Source of the DNA: Mycolicibacterium madagascariense
Lineage (GTDB): Bacteria > Actinomycetota > Actinomycetes > Mycobacteriales > Mycobacteriaceae
NCBI RefSeq assembly: GCF_010729665.1
Contig: NZ_AP022610.1
Coordinates: 1,116,001-1,180,000, forward strand
Length of the DNA stretch: 64,000 nt
Reading direction: 5' to 3'
Below the pieces are notes generated by a model. It was not told the DNA's origin. It was given only the letters and a program-made list of their open reading frames with translations, and made no database searches. This document shows positions 1 through 9,600 of the stretch, one piece after another. Both the position numbers and the translations under genes were made by a program. The number at the start of each line of letters is the position of its first letter. Position 1 is the first letter of the stretch.

Positions 1-2
1 AT

Positions 3-506
3 GGCGAGGCCCGCGCATCGAAGGCCGCACTGATCAGCGCGGTGCCCCCGCTGATGGTGCAGACCGACGCCAACCCGGAGGGTCTGCCCAAGAGCGTATT
101 CGACGGTCTGCAAGGACAATTGGCGGCCAATCGCTCGGAATTCTACCGGGCCTTGCCGTCGGGACCGTTCTACAACTACGACAAACCCGGCGTGACGCCA
201 TCGGAAGCCGTCATCGAGAATTGGTGGCGCCAAGGCATGATGGGCGACGCGCTGAGCCACTACGACGGCATCGTGGTGTTCTCCCAGACCGACTTCACCG
301 AGGATCTGACGAAGATCACCATCCCCACACTGGTGATGCACAGCGTCGACGATCAGATCGTGCCGTACGTGGCAAGTGGCCCCAAGTCGGCCCAACTGCT
401 TGTGAACGGCACGCTCAAGACCTACCGCGACGACTTCCCGCACGGCATGCCGACCACGCACGCCGACGTCATCAACGCCGACCTGCTCGCGTTCCTGAAG
501 CAGTGA
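3..506 (+). CDS. Alpha/beta hydrolase, C-terminal part (5' end outside window)
   Basis: The reading frame is open from base 3, so the gene enters from the left edge and only its C-terminal ~167 residues are seen. It resembles the non-heme haloperoxidase/arylesterase branch of the alpha/beta hydrolase fold: a core strand with the probable catalytic Asp (MHSVDDQIVPY) and the catalytic His near the end (FPHGMPTTHADVINADLLAF). The nucleophile Ser elbow would lie upstream. An internal ATG at 42 could be called as a start, but the conserved frame continues upstream of it. It runs in the same direction as the molybdenum hydroxylase genes 46 bp downstream, and may share their transcript. Substrate unknown. 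Confidence 0.85.
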   Translation, partial: GEARASKAALISAVPPLMVQTDANPEGLPKSVFDGLQGQLAANRSEFYRALPSGPFYNYDKPGVTPSEAVIENWWRQGMMGDALSHYDGIVVFSQTDFTEDLTKITIPTLVMHSVDDQIVPYVASGPKSAQLLVNGTLKTYRDDFPHGMPTTHADVINADLLAFLKQ

Positions 507-552
507 GGACGATGACCCACGGTGGTTCCCCGTTGCCCGTCAGGCACGCTCG

Positions 553-2844
553 GTGACGGCGACCGCGACCGGTCAGCAGGTGGGACGATCGGTCGACCGG
601 GTCGAGGGTCGCGACAAGGTCACCGGCCGAGCCCGCTATACCGCCGACAACGACGTCCCGGGCCTGCTGCACGCCGTGCTGGTGCAGTCGCAGATCCCGC
701 AGGGCACCATCACCGCCGAGTCGATGACCACCAGTGCGGCGCGCGCGTCGGCGGCACCGGGCGTAGCTCTGGTGCTGACTCCGCTGAACTGCCCGGCGCT
801 GGGTGAACCACCCCGGCACCTGAGCGATGACCTGCCGCTGGAACGCCGGCCCCCGCTGTCCGACCTGAGCGTGCAGCACGTCGGGCAACACGTCGCCGTC
901 GTCGTCGCCGACACGCTGGAGAACGCGGTCGACGCGGCGTCGTCGTTCGACCTCGCCTATGAGCTCGGCGCTCCATATACGTCCGCTGCGCAAGTCCTGC
1001 GGGAGCCGACCCCCGCCGACGGCCCCGACGGGCGGGTGCGGCACGGTGTCTACCAACCAGACCACTTCGTCAAACTGGTCGAGGAGAAGCTCCAGGATCA
1101 CCGCGGGCCGGCGGCCGAACCGCACGGTGCGACCCACGTCGCGGCGCAGTACACCACTGCGGTCAATAGTCACTACCCGATCGAACTGTCGGCGACCATC
1201 GCCCAGTGGGATGACGACGTTCTCACGGTGTACGACACCACCCGGTGGATCAGCGGTGAACGCACCGCCCTGGCGGCCTACCTGAACATCCCGGAAACCG
1301 ACATCAGGATCTTGTCACCCCTGGTCGGTGGCGCGTTCGGAGCCAAGAGCTTCCTGTGGATGCACGTCGCGCTGTGCGCGGTCGCAGCCCGGGAGTTGCG
1401 GCGACCGGTCAAGCTGGTCCTCACCCGCAGTCAGATGTTCACCTCCACGGGGCACCGGCCCCGCACCCAACAGCACGTGAGTCTGGTGGCCGACGACCAC
1501 GCGGCGATCCAGAGCACCGAGCAGCACACGCTCACCGAAACCTCCACCGTCGCGCACTTCTGCGAACCGGTCGGGCTGTCGGCCCGGTTCCTCTACCATT
1601 CGCCGCGCCTGGTGGTCTCTCACACCGTGGCTCGAATCAATTCTCCGACACCGTGTTTCATGCGGGGTCCGGGTGAGGCGCCAGGGCTGTTCGCGTTGGA
1701 GGTCGCGATGGACGAGCTCGCCTACGCCGCCGGCATCGACCCGGTGGAGCTGCGTCTGCGCAACGACACCGAGTTCGATCAAGCCAGCGGGCGCCCCTGG
1801 TCGGCCAAGCACCTGCGCGAGTGCTACCGCGCCGGTGCAGCCCGCTTCGGCTGGGCGGACCGCCCGATGCGGCCACGGTCGTTGCACCGCAACGACGTTC
1901 GAGTCGGATGGGGGATGGCCACGGCCACCTACCCCGGCCGACGCATGGCCGCCGGCTGCCGCGTCAGCACGGCTCGCTCGGGTGCCGTTCTGTTCGAGTC
2001 GGCGACCCACGAGGTGGGCACCGGCGTACGCACGGTCATGACCCAGGTCGCCGCCGACGCCACCGGTCTGAGGTTCGACGACGTCGCCTTCGCCTCCGGT
2101 GACTCCCTGTTTCCCGCAGCCCCCTACAGCGGCGCCTCCCAGACGACGGCCACGGTCGGTTCGGCGGTCGTGCTGGCCGCCGGGCAGTGGCGCCGGCGGT
2201 TGCTCGACCTCGCCGTCGCCATGCCGGGGTCACCGCTCTTTGGCCTCGACGCCTCCGCCGTGTCGCTGAACCTCGGTGTGCTCAGTGCCGGCGCGGTGTC
2301 GCTGTCCGTGGCCGACCTGGTCGGGCGGTTGTCCCCCGCCGACCTCGCCACGCTGACGTTCACGGTGTCCAGTGGCGGTCCCGACGACGACGCGCCCACC
2401 TCACAGTCCTTTGGTGCCCACTTCTGCGAAGTCGAGGTCGACGAACTCATCGGACGTGCCACGGTCACGCGGTGGGTCGCCGTGATGGACTGCGGCCGGG
2501 TCCTCAACCCCAAGCTGGCCCGCAACCAGGTGATGGGCGGCATCACCTTCGGACTGGGCATGGCACTCCTGGAACAGGTGCCCTACGACGCGCACACCGC
2601 GCAGCTCATCGGCGAGTACTACGTCCCCACCCATGCGGATCGACCCGACTTCGACATCAGCTTCGTCGACGGCGCCGACTACGCCCTCGACCCCTTGGGT
2701 GTGCGTGGCATCGGCGAGATCGGTACCTGCGGAGTGCCGGCCGCCATCGCCAACGCCATCCATCACGCCACCGGACGACGGTTGCGCGACGTGCCGATCA
2801 CCGTGGAGAACCTGATGACGCCCTTCGACGAGGAAATCCGATGA
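553..2844 (+). CDS. Xanthine dehydrogenase-family molybdopterin-binding (large) subunit
   Basis: A 763-residue catalytic subunit of a molybdenum hydroxylase (aldehyde oxidase/xanthine dehydrogenase family). The N-terminal part begins with VGRSVDRVEGRDKVTGRARYT, the typical hammerhead-domain entry. The cofactor-binding domains show GGAFGAKSFLW, MRGPGEAPGLFALEVAMDEL and, near the C-terminus, GVRGIGEIGTCGVPAA, which carries the Glu expected to act as base in hydroxylation. The start is GTG at 553; no longer in-frame alternative has a better ribosome site. It overlaps the 2Fe-2S gene by 4 nt (ATGA), so translation is coupled. The YagR/YagS/YagT-like arrangement suggests an aldehyde or N-heterocycle substrate, but sequence alone does not say which. 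Confidence 0.92.
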   Translation: MTATATGQQVGRSVDRVEGRDKVTGRARYTADNDVPGLLHAVLVQSQIPQGTITAESMTTSAARASAAPGVALVLTPLNCPALGEPPRHLSDDLPLERRPPLSDLSVQHVGQHVAVVVADTLENAVDAASSFDLAYELGAPYTSAAQVLREPTPADGPDGRVRHGVYQPDHFVKLVEEKLQDHRGPAAEPHGATHVAAQYTTAVNSHYPIELSATIAQWDDDVLTVYDTTRWISGERTALAAYLNIPETDIRILSPLVGGAFGAKSFLWMHVALCAVAARELRRPVKLVLTRSQMFTSTGHRPRTQQHVSLVADDHAAIQSTEQHTLTETSTVAHFCEPVGLSARFLYHSPRLVVSHTVARINSPTPCFMRGPGEAPGLFALEVAMDELAYAAGIDPVELRLRNDTEFDQASGRPWSAKHLRECYRAGAARFGWADRPMRPRSLHRNDVRVGWGMATATYPGRRMAAGCRVSTARSGAVLFESATHEVGTGVRTVMTQVAADATGLRFDDVAFASGDSLFPAAPYSGASQTTATVGSAVVLAAGQWRRRLLDLAVAMPGSPLFGLDASAVSLNLGVLSAGAVSLSVADLVGRLSPADLATLTFTVSSGGPDDDAPTSQSFGAHFCEVEVDELIGRATVTRWVAVMDCGRVLNPKLARNQVMGGITFGLGMALLEQVPYDAHTAQLIGEYYVPTHADRPDFDISFVDGADYALDPLGVRGIGEIGTCGVPAAIANAIHHATGRRLRDVPITVENLMTPFDEEIR

Positions 2845-3368
2845 ACGTGACGTTGACCATCAACGGGACCACCGTCACCGTGCCCACCGACGTGCGGACC
2901 ACGCTGCTCGATCTGCTGCGGGAACGCCTTCATCTGACCGGCACCAAGAAGGGCTGCGACCACGGACTGTGCGGCGCCTGCACGGTCGCGGTCGACGACG
3001 AACGGGTCGTCAGCTGTCTGACGCTGGCCGTGTCGATCGACGGCGCCTCGGTCGTCACCGTCGAGGGCATCGCCGACGGGGAGGACCTGCACCCGATCCA
3101 ACGCGCGTTCCTCGAGCACGACGGATTCCAGTGCGGCTACTGCACACCGGGGCAGATCTCGTCCGCTCACGCGATGTTGCGCGAACACGCTCGCGGTGAC
3201 CTGTCCGCGGAGTCGTTCGGCGCCGGCTGCGAACGCGTCTGCTCCGGACGCGTCGCCCTCACCGACGCCGAGATCAGAGAACGCATGGCCGGCAACGTAT
3301 GTCGGTGCGGCGCCTACGCCAACATCGTCGCCGCGATCAGCGCCGTTGCCGACGAGCACACGCGATGA
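2841..3368 (+). CDS. (2Fe-2S)-binding subunit of molybdenum hydroxylase
   Basis: A 175-residue small subunit carrying two 2Fe-2S clusters that pass electrons from the molybdenum centre to FAD. The N-terminal plant-ferredoxin-type domain shows GCDHGLCGACTVAVDDERVV followed by SCLTL. The C-terminal helical domain shows QCGYCTPGQ and, about 52 residues later, CRCGAY; the long spacer includes an extra CERVC and is typical of YagT-like proteins rather than the shorter CODH/xanthine dehydrogenase spacing. The start ATG at 2841 overlaps the large-subunit stop (ATGA). The gene in turn overlaps the FAD subunit start by 4 nt. Confidence 0.92.
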   Translation: MNVTLTINGTTVTVPTDVRTTLLDLLRERLHLTGTKKGCDHGLCGACTVAVDDERVVSCLTLAVSIDGASVVTVEGIADGEDLHPIQRAFLEHDGFQCGYCTPGQISSAHAMLREHARGDLSAESFGAGCERVCSGRVALTDAEIRERMAGNVCRCGAYANIVAAISAVADEHTR

Positions 3369-4354
3369 AGACGTTCGCGTTCGAATACGCCAGCAGTGTG
3401 CAGGGTGCGGTCGCCACCGTCGCCGCCACCGGCGGCAAGTTCTATGCCGGCGGCACCAACCTGCTCGATCTCATGAAGGGCGGCGTCGAGCGACCATCGA
3501 CGCTCGTCGACGTCGGACGCCTCGGCTTGCGGCAGGTCACCACCACCGCGTCCGGAGGCGTCCTCATCGATGCGGGTGTGACCAACTCCGCCATCGCCAA
3601 CCACCGATTGGTCCGTACCCAGTATCCGGTGCTCTCGCAGGCGATTCTGTCCGGCGCCACCACGCAGCTGCGAAACATGGCCACCGCCGGCGGCAACCTC
3701 CTACAGCGCACTCGGTGCCCGTACTTCATGGACGTCTCCTTCGCGCGTTGCAACAAGCGGATGCCCGGCACCGGATGTGCGGCTCGCGACGGTTTCAACC
3801 GCGAACACGCGGTGTTCGGGGCCAGCCAGCACTGCGTGGCGACCCATCCCTCGGACATGGCGGTCGCGCTGGCGATCCTCGACGCCACGGTGCACGTGCA
3901 CGGCCCCGACGGACCCCGCACGATCGCCATCGGCGACTTCTTCCGGCTGCCCGGCGACACCCCGCACCTGGACAACCAGTTGGCCCCGGCGGATCTCGTC
4001 GTCGGCATCGAGCTACCGCCATCGAGGTTCGCCGACCGCAGCTGGTACCTCAAGGTCCGCGACCGGCACAGCTACGCCTTCGCCCTCGTATCGGTGGCGG
4101 CCGGTCTGCACGTCGTCGACGGCGTCATCACCGAAGCGGCCCTCGCACTCGGTGGGGTCGCCGCCACGCCGTGGCGCCTCACCGACGCCGAAGCCATTCT
4201 GGTCGGCAACCGACCCGGCCCGGAGGTCTTCCGGCGGGCGAGCCGTATCGCGATGGCCGGAGCAGTTCCCTTGAGCCAGAACGGCTTCAAGATCGACCTT
4301 GGTCGCCACAGCGTGTTGCGCACCCTGACCCGGGCCGCCGAAGGTCCGCGGTGA
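3365..4354 (+). CDS. FAD-binding subunit of molybdenum hydroxylase
   Basis: A 329-residue medium subunit of the same complex. The start ATG at 3365 overlaps the previous stop (ATGA) and gives the usual MKTFAFEYAS opening; an open frame continues upstream to 3299 but would run inside the 2Fe-2S gene. FAD-binding features are visible at the N-terminus (KFYAGGTNLLDLMKGG) and around residues 100-120 (RNMATAGGNLLQRTRCPYF), the latter with the Cys-containing insertion typical of YagS-type subunits. The C-terminal CO dehydrogenase flavoprotein domain follows. This is the last gene of the three-subunit operon; the next gene is convergent. Confidence 0.92.
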   Translation: MKTFAFEYASSVQGAVATVAATGGKFYAGGTNLLDLMKGGVERPSTLVDVGRLGLRQVTTTASGGVLIDAGVTNSAIANHRLVRTQYPVLSQAILSGATTQLRNMATAGGNLLQRTRCPYFMDVSFARCNKRMPGTGCAARDGFNREHAVFGASQHCVATHPSDMAVALAILDATVHVHGPDGPRTIAIGDFFRLPGDTPHLDNQLAPADLVVGIELPPSRFADRSWYLKVRDRHSYAFALVSVAAGLHVVDGVITEAALALGGVAATPWRLTDAEAILVGNRPGPEVFRRASRIAMAGAVPLSQNGFKIDLGRHSVLRTLTRAAEGPR

Positions 4355-4389
4355 CCACGTGCACCGCGGACGTCCCGGCACGCGTTGCG

Positions 4390-4414
4390 CCGACCGACGG
4401 GCCTACCCGGTCGG
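4390..4414. terminator. Hairpin between convergent genes
   Basis: CCGACCG (4390-4396) can pair with CGGTCGG (4408-4414) around an 11-nt loop. It sits between the FAD subunit and the convergent amidohydrolase and includes the amidohydrolase stop codon. There is no T tract, so it is at most a weak or GC-only terminator. Confidence 0.35.
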
Positions 4415-5386
4415 CAGTCCGAGGTAGCTCATCGCCGCGCGGATGAGCGCCGCGCGGCCAGGACCGTGCTCGACGGCGAACCGGGACGGGTCGGCTTCGG
4501 CCATGTCGAAGGGGTAGTCGCTACCGCAGACGACGCGGTCGGATCCGGCGAGAGCACACAGCAGTTCGAGTTGACGCGAATCGTGGGTCACGGTGTCGAA
4601 GAACAATTCTGCGAAGGGCTCCCGCGGGGGCCGACTCGACGCGGAACGAACGTCGGCACGCATCGTCCAGCCGTGGTTCCACCGGCCGAGAAGTCCTGGG
4701 GCGCAACCACCTCCGTGGACGAAGCAGATTCGCAAGCGCGGAAGCGAGTCCTTGATGCCACTGAGTATGAGTGAGGCCACCGCGGTGGCGGACTCGACCG
4801 GGTTGCCGATCAGGTTGGTCAGGTAGTAGCTCGCCCATTCGGGTCGCGGCAGCTGCATCGGATGAACGAGCACCGCCAGCTCCAAGCGTTCCGCCTCGCG
4901 CAGGACGTGATGCATCGGCGGCCCGTCGAGCGATCGTCCGTTGGCCACGGGGGGAATCGCGATGCCGGCGATGCCTTCGGTCTGCGCCAGTTCCTCCATC
5001 TGACTGGTCGCCGCCCCGGCATCGGCGAGGGTGACGATCCCCAGTCCGAGCAGCGCACCGCCACCGTCGGCGACCACGCCCGCCAACGCGCGGTTGAAGT
5101 CCCCGACATAGGTGTCGGCCGCCGTTCCCGGTTCGAGGGGAAAGGCGAACGGCGGTGCGGAGAGGACCCGAGCGCCGACGTCGGCGCGGCGCATGTCGTC
5201 CTCGATGGCATCGACGTCACTCATCGCGCTGGTCGCAATGGACAGCGGAAGGTCGCCGAGGTAGAGCTGTCCGTCGCGGTCGTGCAGGGCGGCGTGCGGT
5301 CCGGTGCCGGGCAGCTCGAACAGTTCGCGGGGCAACCAGTGGGCGTGCACGTCGACGACCCCGGGTCGCAACGGTCGGGTGATCAT
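4403..5386 (-). CDS. Amidohydrolase family protein (ACMSD-like)
   Basis: A 327-residue metal-dependent hydrolase or decarboxylase of the amidohydrolase-2 family. Metal ligands are visible: HxH in VDVHAHWLP near the N-terminus, His in VLVHPMQLP and CFVHGGGCAPGLLGR, and the conserved Asp in VCGSDYPFDMAEADPS near the C-terminus. Family members act on aromatic or cyclic carboxylates such as aminocarboxymuconate semialdehyde, so a ring-degradation role beside the molybdenum hydroxylase is plausible but inferred. The start ATG overlaps, as ATGA, the stop of a 17-codon ORF that has a good ribosome-binding site, suggesting coupled translation. Confidence 0.85.
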   Translation of the reverse strand: MITRPLRPGVVDVHAHWLPRELFELPGTGPHAALHDRDGQLYLGDLPLSIATSAMSDVDAIEDDMRRADVGARVLSAPPFAFPLEPGTAADTYVGDFNRALAGVVADGGGALLGLGIVTLADAGAATSQMEELAQTEGIAGIAIPPVANGRSLDGPPMHHVLREAERLELAVLVHPMQLPRPEWASYYLTNLIGNPVESATAVASLILSGIKDSLPRLRICFVHGGGCAPGLLGRWNHGWTMRADVRSASSRPPREPFAELFFDTVTHDSRQLELLCALAGSDRVVCGSDYPFDMAEADPSRFAVEHGPGRAALIRAAMSYLGLPTG

Positions 5387-5436
5387 GCGGCGGGATGCGC
5401 GATCGGCAGGGCGGTGTCAAAGACGTTGTCAGTCAT
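5383..5436 (-). CDS. 17-codon leader ORF coupled to the amidohydrolase
   Basis: A short ORF encoding MTDNVFDTALPIAHPAA. It is preceded on the minus strand by GAGAAGGAAATAGT, a good purine-rich ribosome site, and its TGA overlaps the amidohydrolase ATG. The amidohydrolase start itself has no separate strong site, so this ORF may be a leader that delivers ribosomes to it. It could also be the remnant of a deleted gene or a wrongly split N-terminus. Confidence 0.35.
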   Translation of the reverse strand: MTDNVFDTALPIAHPAA

Positions 5437-5596
5437 ACTATTTCCTTCTCGTTCGCGGTCCAGTCCATCGAGTCGTCACCACCGCGCGGGTAGAACGGCG
5501 TGCTTGGAGGTGATGACGCTCGAGCCCTCGCCACCGGGCCCTCTCGTCGATGCCGACTTCACGATGCCCCGCCGGTGGACGACTGTCATCGGTAAG

Positions 5597-5614
5597 CTGA
5601 CTGAATACAGTCAG
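5597..5614. promoter_or_regulatory. Perfect palindrome, probable operator
   Basis: CTGACTGAATACAGTCAG is a perfect inverted repeat with 7-nt arms and a 4-nt AATA centre. It lies 38 bp upstream of the WYL regulator start in the divergent region shared with the amidohydrolase. Size and symmetry fit a dimeric repressor site; which protein binds is not shown. Confidence 0.5.
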
Positions 5615-5652
5615 CCCGTGCAGAGAACGCCGACGGTGCCGCAGGTGAGACC

Positions 5653-6633
5653 GTGAACGCAGGTGATACGCGCCGAGAATCGACGACGGGCCGCGTGCTG
5701 CAGCTACTGGGGCTGCTGCAGTCCCGCCGCGTGTGGAGCGGCGAGGAACTCGCCGAACGGCTTGGCGTGACGGGCCGCAGCGTGCGGCGGGACGTCGAAC
5801 GCCTGCGGGACCTGGGCTACCCCGTGCACGCCAGCAAGGGCCACGGCGGCGGGTACCGGCTCGGCGCAGGCGCGGCGCTGCCGCCGCTGCTGCTCGACGC
5901 CGACGAGGCCGTCGCGATGGCCGTCTGTCTGCGGGTCGCGGCGGGCGGCAGCGTGGCAGGCGTCGGCGAGTCCGCGCTGCGCGCGCTGACCAAGCTCGAC
6001 CAGGTCATGCCGTCGCGGTTGCGATCCCAGGTCGCGGCGGTGCACGACGCGACCACGACACTGACGTCGGGTCGGACCGAGGCGCTCGTGGCGCCCGACG
6101 TCCTGATGACGCTGGCGCGCGCCAGCCGCGACCGCGAGCACGTCACGGCCGGGTACGTCGACCGCGACGGCAACGCCACCGAACGACGGCTGGAGCCCTA
6201 CCAGTTGGTGACGACCGGCCGCCGGTGGTACCTGCTCTGCTACGACCGCGACCGCGACGACTGGCGCAGCCTGCGCCTCGACCGCATGACCGGGGTGACC
6301 GCCCGCGGCACCACCTTCACCCCGCGCTCGGCGCCCGACGCGGCGAGCTACGTACGCCGCGCGATCACCGCGTCCCCGTACCGCTACGTCGCGCGGGTGC
6401 GATACCAGGCGTCGAAGGACGTTGTGGCGCAGTCGTTCTCCGATGCCTCGGCAGAGATCGAAGCCGAGGGTCCGGACACGTGCATCGTGACCGCAGGCGC
6501 CGACGAGGCCGAACGCCTGGTGCCGTGGCTGGCCCTCCCCGGCGTCGAATTCGAGGTTCTCGAACCGCCGGAGGTGATCGCCGCGGTACGCGAGGTCGCC
6601 GACCGGCTGCTGCGGGCCCACGCGCGGAGGTGA
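5653..6633 (+). CDS. HTH/WYL-domain transcriptional regulator
   Basis: A 326-residue regulator of the YafY/PafBC type. The N-terminal winged helix is clear (RVLQLLGLLQSRRVWSGEEL, then LGVTGRSVRRDVERLRDLGY). The central WYL domain shows YQLVTTGRRWYLLCYDRDRD, followed by a C-terminal WCX-type region ending in VREVADRLLRAHARR. The start is GTG at 5653 behind GCAGGTGAG. Such proteins sense ligands or single-stranded nucleic acid through the WYL domain. It is divergent from the amidohydrolase and is the obvious candidate to bind the 5597-5614 palindrome. Only 19 bp separate it from the mannosidase start. Confidence 0.88.
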   Translation: MNAGDTRRESTTGRVLQLLGLLQSRRVWSGEELAERLGVTGRSVRRDVERLRDLGYPVHASKGHGGGYRLGAGAALPPLLLDADEAVAMAVCLRVAAGGSVAGVGESALRALTKLDQVMPSRLRSQVAAVHDATTTLTSGRTEALVAPDVLMTLARASRDREHVTAGYVDRDGNATERRLEPYQLVTTGRRWYLLCYDRDRDDWRSLRLDRMTGVTARGTTFTPRSAPDAASYVRRAITASPYRYVARVRYQASKDVVAQSFSDASAEIEAEGPDTCIVTAGADEAERLVPWLALPGVEFEVLEPPEVIAAVREVADRLLRAHARR

Positions 6634-6640
6634 CCGCACG

Positions 6641-6652
6641 TAGGGTGGCGGC
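6641..6652 (+). promoter_or_regulatory. Leaderless-type promoter for the mannosidase operon
   Basis: TAGGGT at 6641-6646 matches the mycobacterial -10 pattern TANNNT and is followed by exactly six bases before the ATG at 6653. No ribosome-binding site lies in between. This geometry places the transcript start at the A of the start codon. Confidence 0.5.
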
Positions 6653-9600
6653 ATGCACGTCACCTCGGTGGAGTCGACGGAGCTCTTCATCGGTGCCGCC
6701 GAGCCGCTGCAACTGGTGCGGGTGCACTACCTGCTCGGCACCCATCCGGCCCCGGTGAGCGTCGAGGGTCCGGGCCTGCAGACGGCGGGCGAGGCGAGGG
6801 CGGCGCGGCGCGGCCGGGTCCTCGAGGTGCCCGTGCGGGTGAGCGACCCGGTCGTCGGTGAGCGGCGGCCCGCGCGACTGCTCACCGGCCGCAGCGCCGT
6901 GGACTTCGACTTCGTCGTCGCCGAGCCGGGGTGGACGATGTACCTGATCAGCCACTTCCACTACGACCCGGTCTGGTGGAACACCCAGGCGGCCTACACC
7001 AGCGCGTGGACCGCCGAGCCGCCGGGCCGCGCCAGGCAGACCAACGGGCTCGAGCTGGTCAACGCGCACCTCGAGATGGCCCGGCGGGAACCGGAATACG
7101 CGTTCGTCCTGGCCGAGGTCGACTACCTCAAGCCCTACTGGGACACCAACCCCGAGGATCGCGACGAGCTGCGTCGCCTCATCGCCGACGGGCGCGTCGA
7201 GGTGATGGGTGGCACCTACAACGAACCCAACACCAACCTGACGAGTCCCGAGACGGCGATCCGTAACTTCGTGCACGGCATGGGATTTCAACGTGACGTC
7301 ATGGGGGCGCACCCCGCCACGGCATGGCAACTCGACGTGTTCGGTCACGACCCGCAGTTCCCCGGGATGGCCGCCGACGCCGGGCTGACGTCCAGCTCGT
7401 GGGCGCGCGGGCCGTTCCACCAGTGGGGTCCCATGGCCGACGACGGCGACCCCGAGCGCATGCAGTTCGCCAGTGAATTCGAGTGGATGGCGCCCTCGGG
7501 CCGCGGGCTGCTGACCCACTACATGCCCGCGCACTACTCGGCCGGGTGGTGGATGGACTCGTCGACGTCGCTGGACGAGGCCGAACACGCGACCTACGAA
7601 CTGTTCTCGAAGATGAAGAAGGTCGCGCTGACGCGCAACGTGCTGCTGCCCGTCGGCACCGACTACACCCCACCCAACCGATGGGTGACCGAGATCCACC
7701 GCGACTGGAATGCGCGCTACTCCTGGCCGCGGTTCGTCTGCGCGGTGCCGAGTGAGTTCTTCTCCGCGGTGCGTGCCGAGATCGACGAACGCGGCCTGAC
7801 GCCGTCGCCGCAGAGCCGCGACATGAACCCTATCTACACCGGCAAGGACGTCTCCTACGTCGACACCAAGCAGGCCAACCGGGCCGCCGAGAACGCCGTG
7901 CTGCACGCCGAGCGGTTCGCCGTGTTCGCCGGTCTGCTCACCGGCGCCACCTACCCCGAGGCGGCGCTCGCGAAGGCGTGGGTGCAGCTGTCCTACGGCG
8001 CCCACCACGACGCCATCACCGGATCGCAGTCCGACCAGGTCTATCTGGACCTGCTGACCAGTTGGCGCGACGCGTGGGAGCTGGGCAGCGGAGCCCGCGA
8101 TGCCGCACTGCGGCTGCTGTCCGCCGCGGTCGGTGGCTCGGTCGTGGTGTGGAATCCGCTGGCGCACAGGCGGACCGACGTGGTGACGATGCGGGTGGAC
8201 GAACCGTTCGACGGCGCGCTCGTCGACCACGACGGCCACGCAGTGCCGGTGCTGGCCGACGACGACGGCCACACCCTCAGCTGGCTGGCCCGCGACGTGC
8301 CCTCGCTGGGGTGGCGGTCCTACCGGATCGCGCCCGGGAACGCCTGCGCGACATGGGAGCCGCGGCCCGGTGACGGCATCGCCAACGAGTTCTACGCGCT
8401 GCGCGTGGACCCCGCGCGTGGCGGCGCCGTGTCGTCGCTCGTGACCGACGGCCGCGAGTTGATCGCCGACGGTCGCGTCGGCAACGAGCTGGCCGTCTAC
8501 GACGAGTACTCCGCGCATCCCAAGGCCGGGGAGGGGCCGTGGCATCTGCTGCCCAAGGGGCCGGTCATCACGTCGGCGGCTGCCGCCGCCGCATCGGTGC
8601 AGCACTACCGCAGCCCCCTCGGCGAGCGCGTCGTGGTCACCGGGCGGATCCGGGACCTGTTGACCTACCGCCAGACACTGACCCTGTGGCATGGCGTCGA
8701 CCGGGTGGACTGCCGCACCACGATCGACGGCTTCACCGGAGCCGACCGGATGCTGCGGTTGCGCTGGCCGTGTCCCGTGCCGGGGGCGATGCCCGTCAGC
8801 GAGGTGGGTGACGCCGTGATCGGTCGCGGCTTCGGCCTGACGCACGATCGCGGCTCGACGAAAGCCGTTGACAGCGCCCGGTTTCCGTCGACCCTGGACA
8901 ACCCCGCCTACGGGTGGTTCGGGCTGTCCTCGGCGGTGCGGGTGCGGTTTCGCCATGGCGTCAGGGCCATCTCGGTCGCGGAGGTGATCTCGCCGGACGG
9001 TGGCGCGCACCCGCTGGTGCGCGAGCTCGTGGTGGCGCTGGCGCGGGCCGGCGTGACGGCCACCTGCTCGGGCGCGGAGTCGGCCCGCTACGGCGACCTC
9101 GCCGTCGACTCGAACCTGCCCGACGTCCGCATCGCCATCGGCGGACCCGACGTCAACCCGTTCACCCGCTCGGTCCTCGGTGCCACGTCGAGTTCGTCTG
9201 AGCGACTCTGGGTTTCGGCCGACCGTGCGCTCGGCGACGTGTGGGTGCCGGGTGCGGACCTGCGCGGCGTGCGTGCCCTGCCCGTGCTGGTCGTGCAGGA
9301 GACGGCCCTGGCTGCCCTGATCGAGGACCTGCGCGACGCCGAGATCGTCGTCGACCAGGACGTCCCCGGCGAGGAGTTCGAGGACCGCACCGTCGCGGTG
9401 TTCAACCGTGGGGTGCCGAGTTTCGCGGTCGACTCCGACGGCACCCTGCTCACGTCGCTGATGCGGTCGTGCACCGGCTGGCCGTCGGGCACCTGGATCG
9501 ACCCGCCCCGCCGCACCGCGCCCGACGGGTCGACCTTCCAGCAGCAGCACTGGACCCACGCGTTCGACTATGCCGTCGTCAGCGGCGTCGGCGACTGGCG

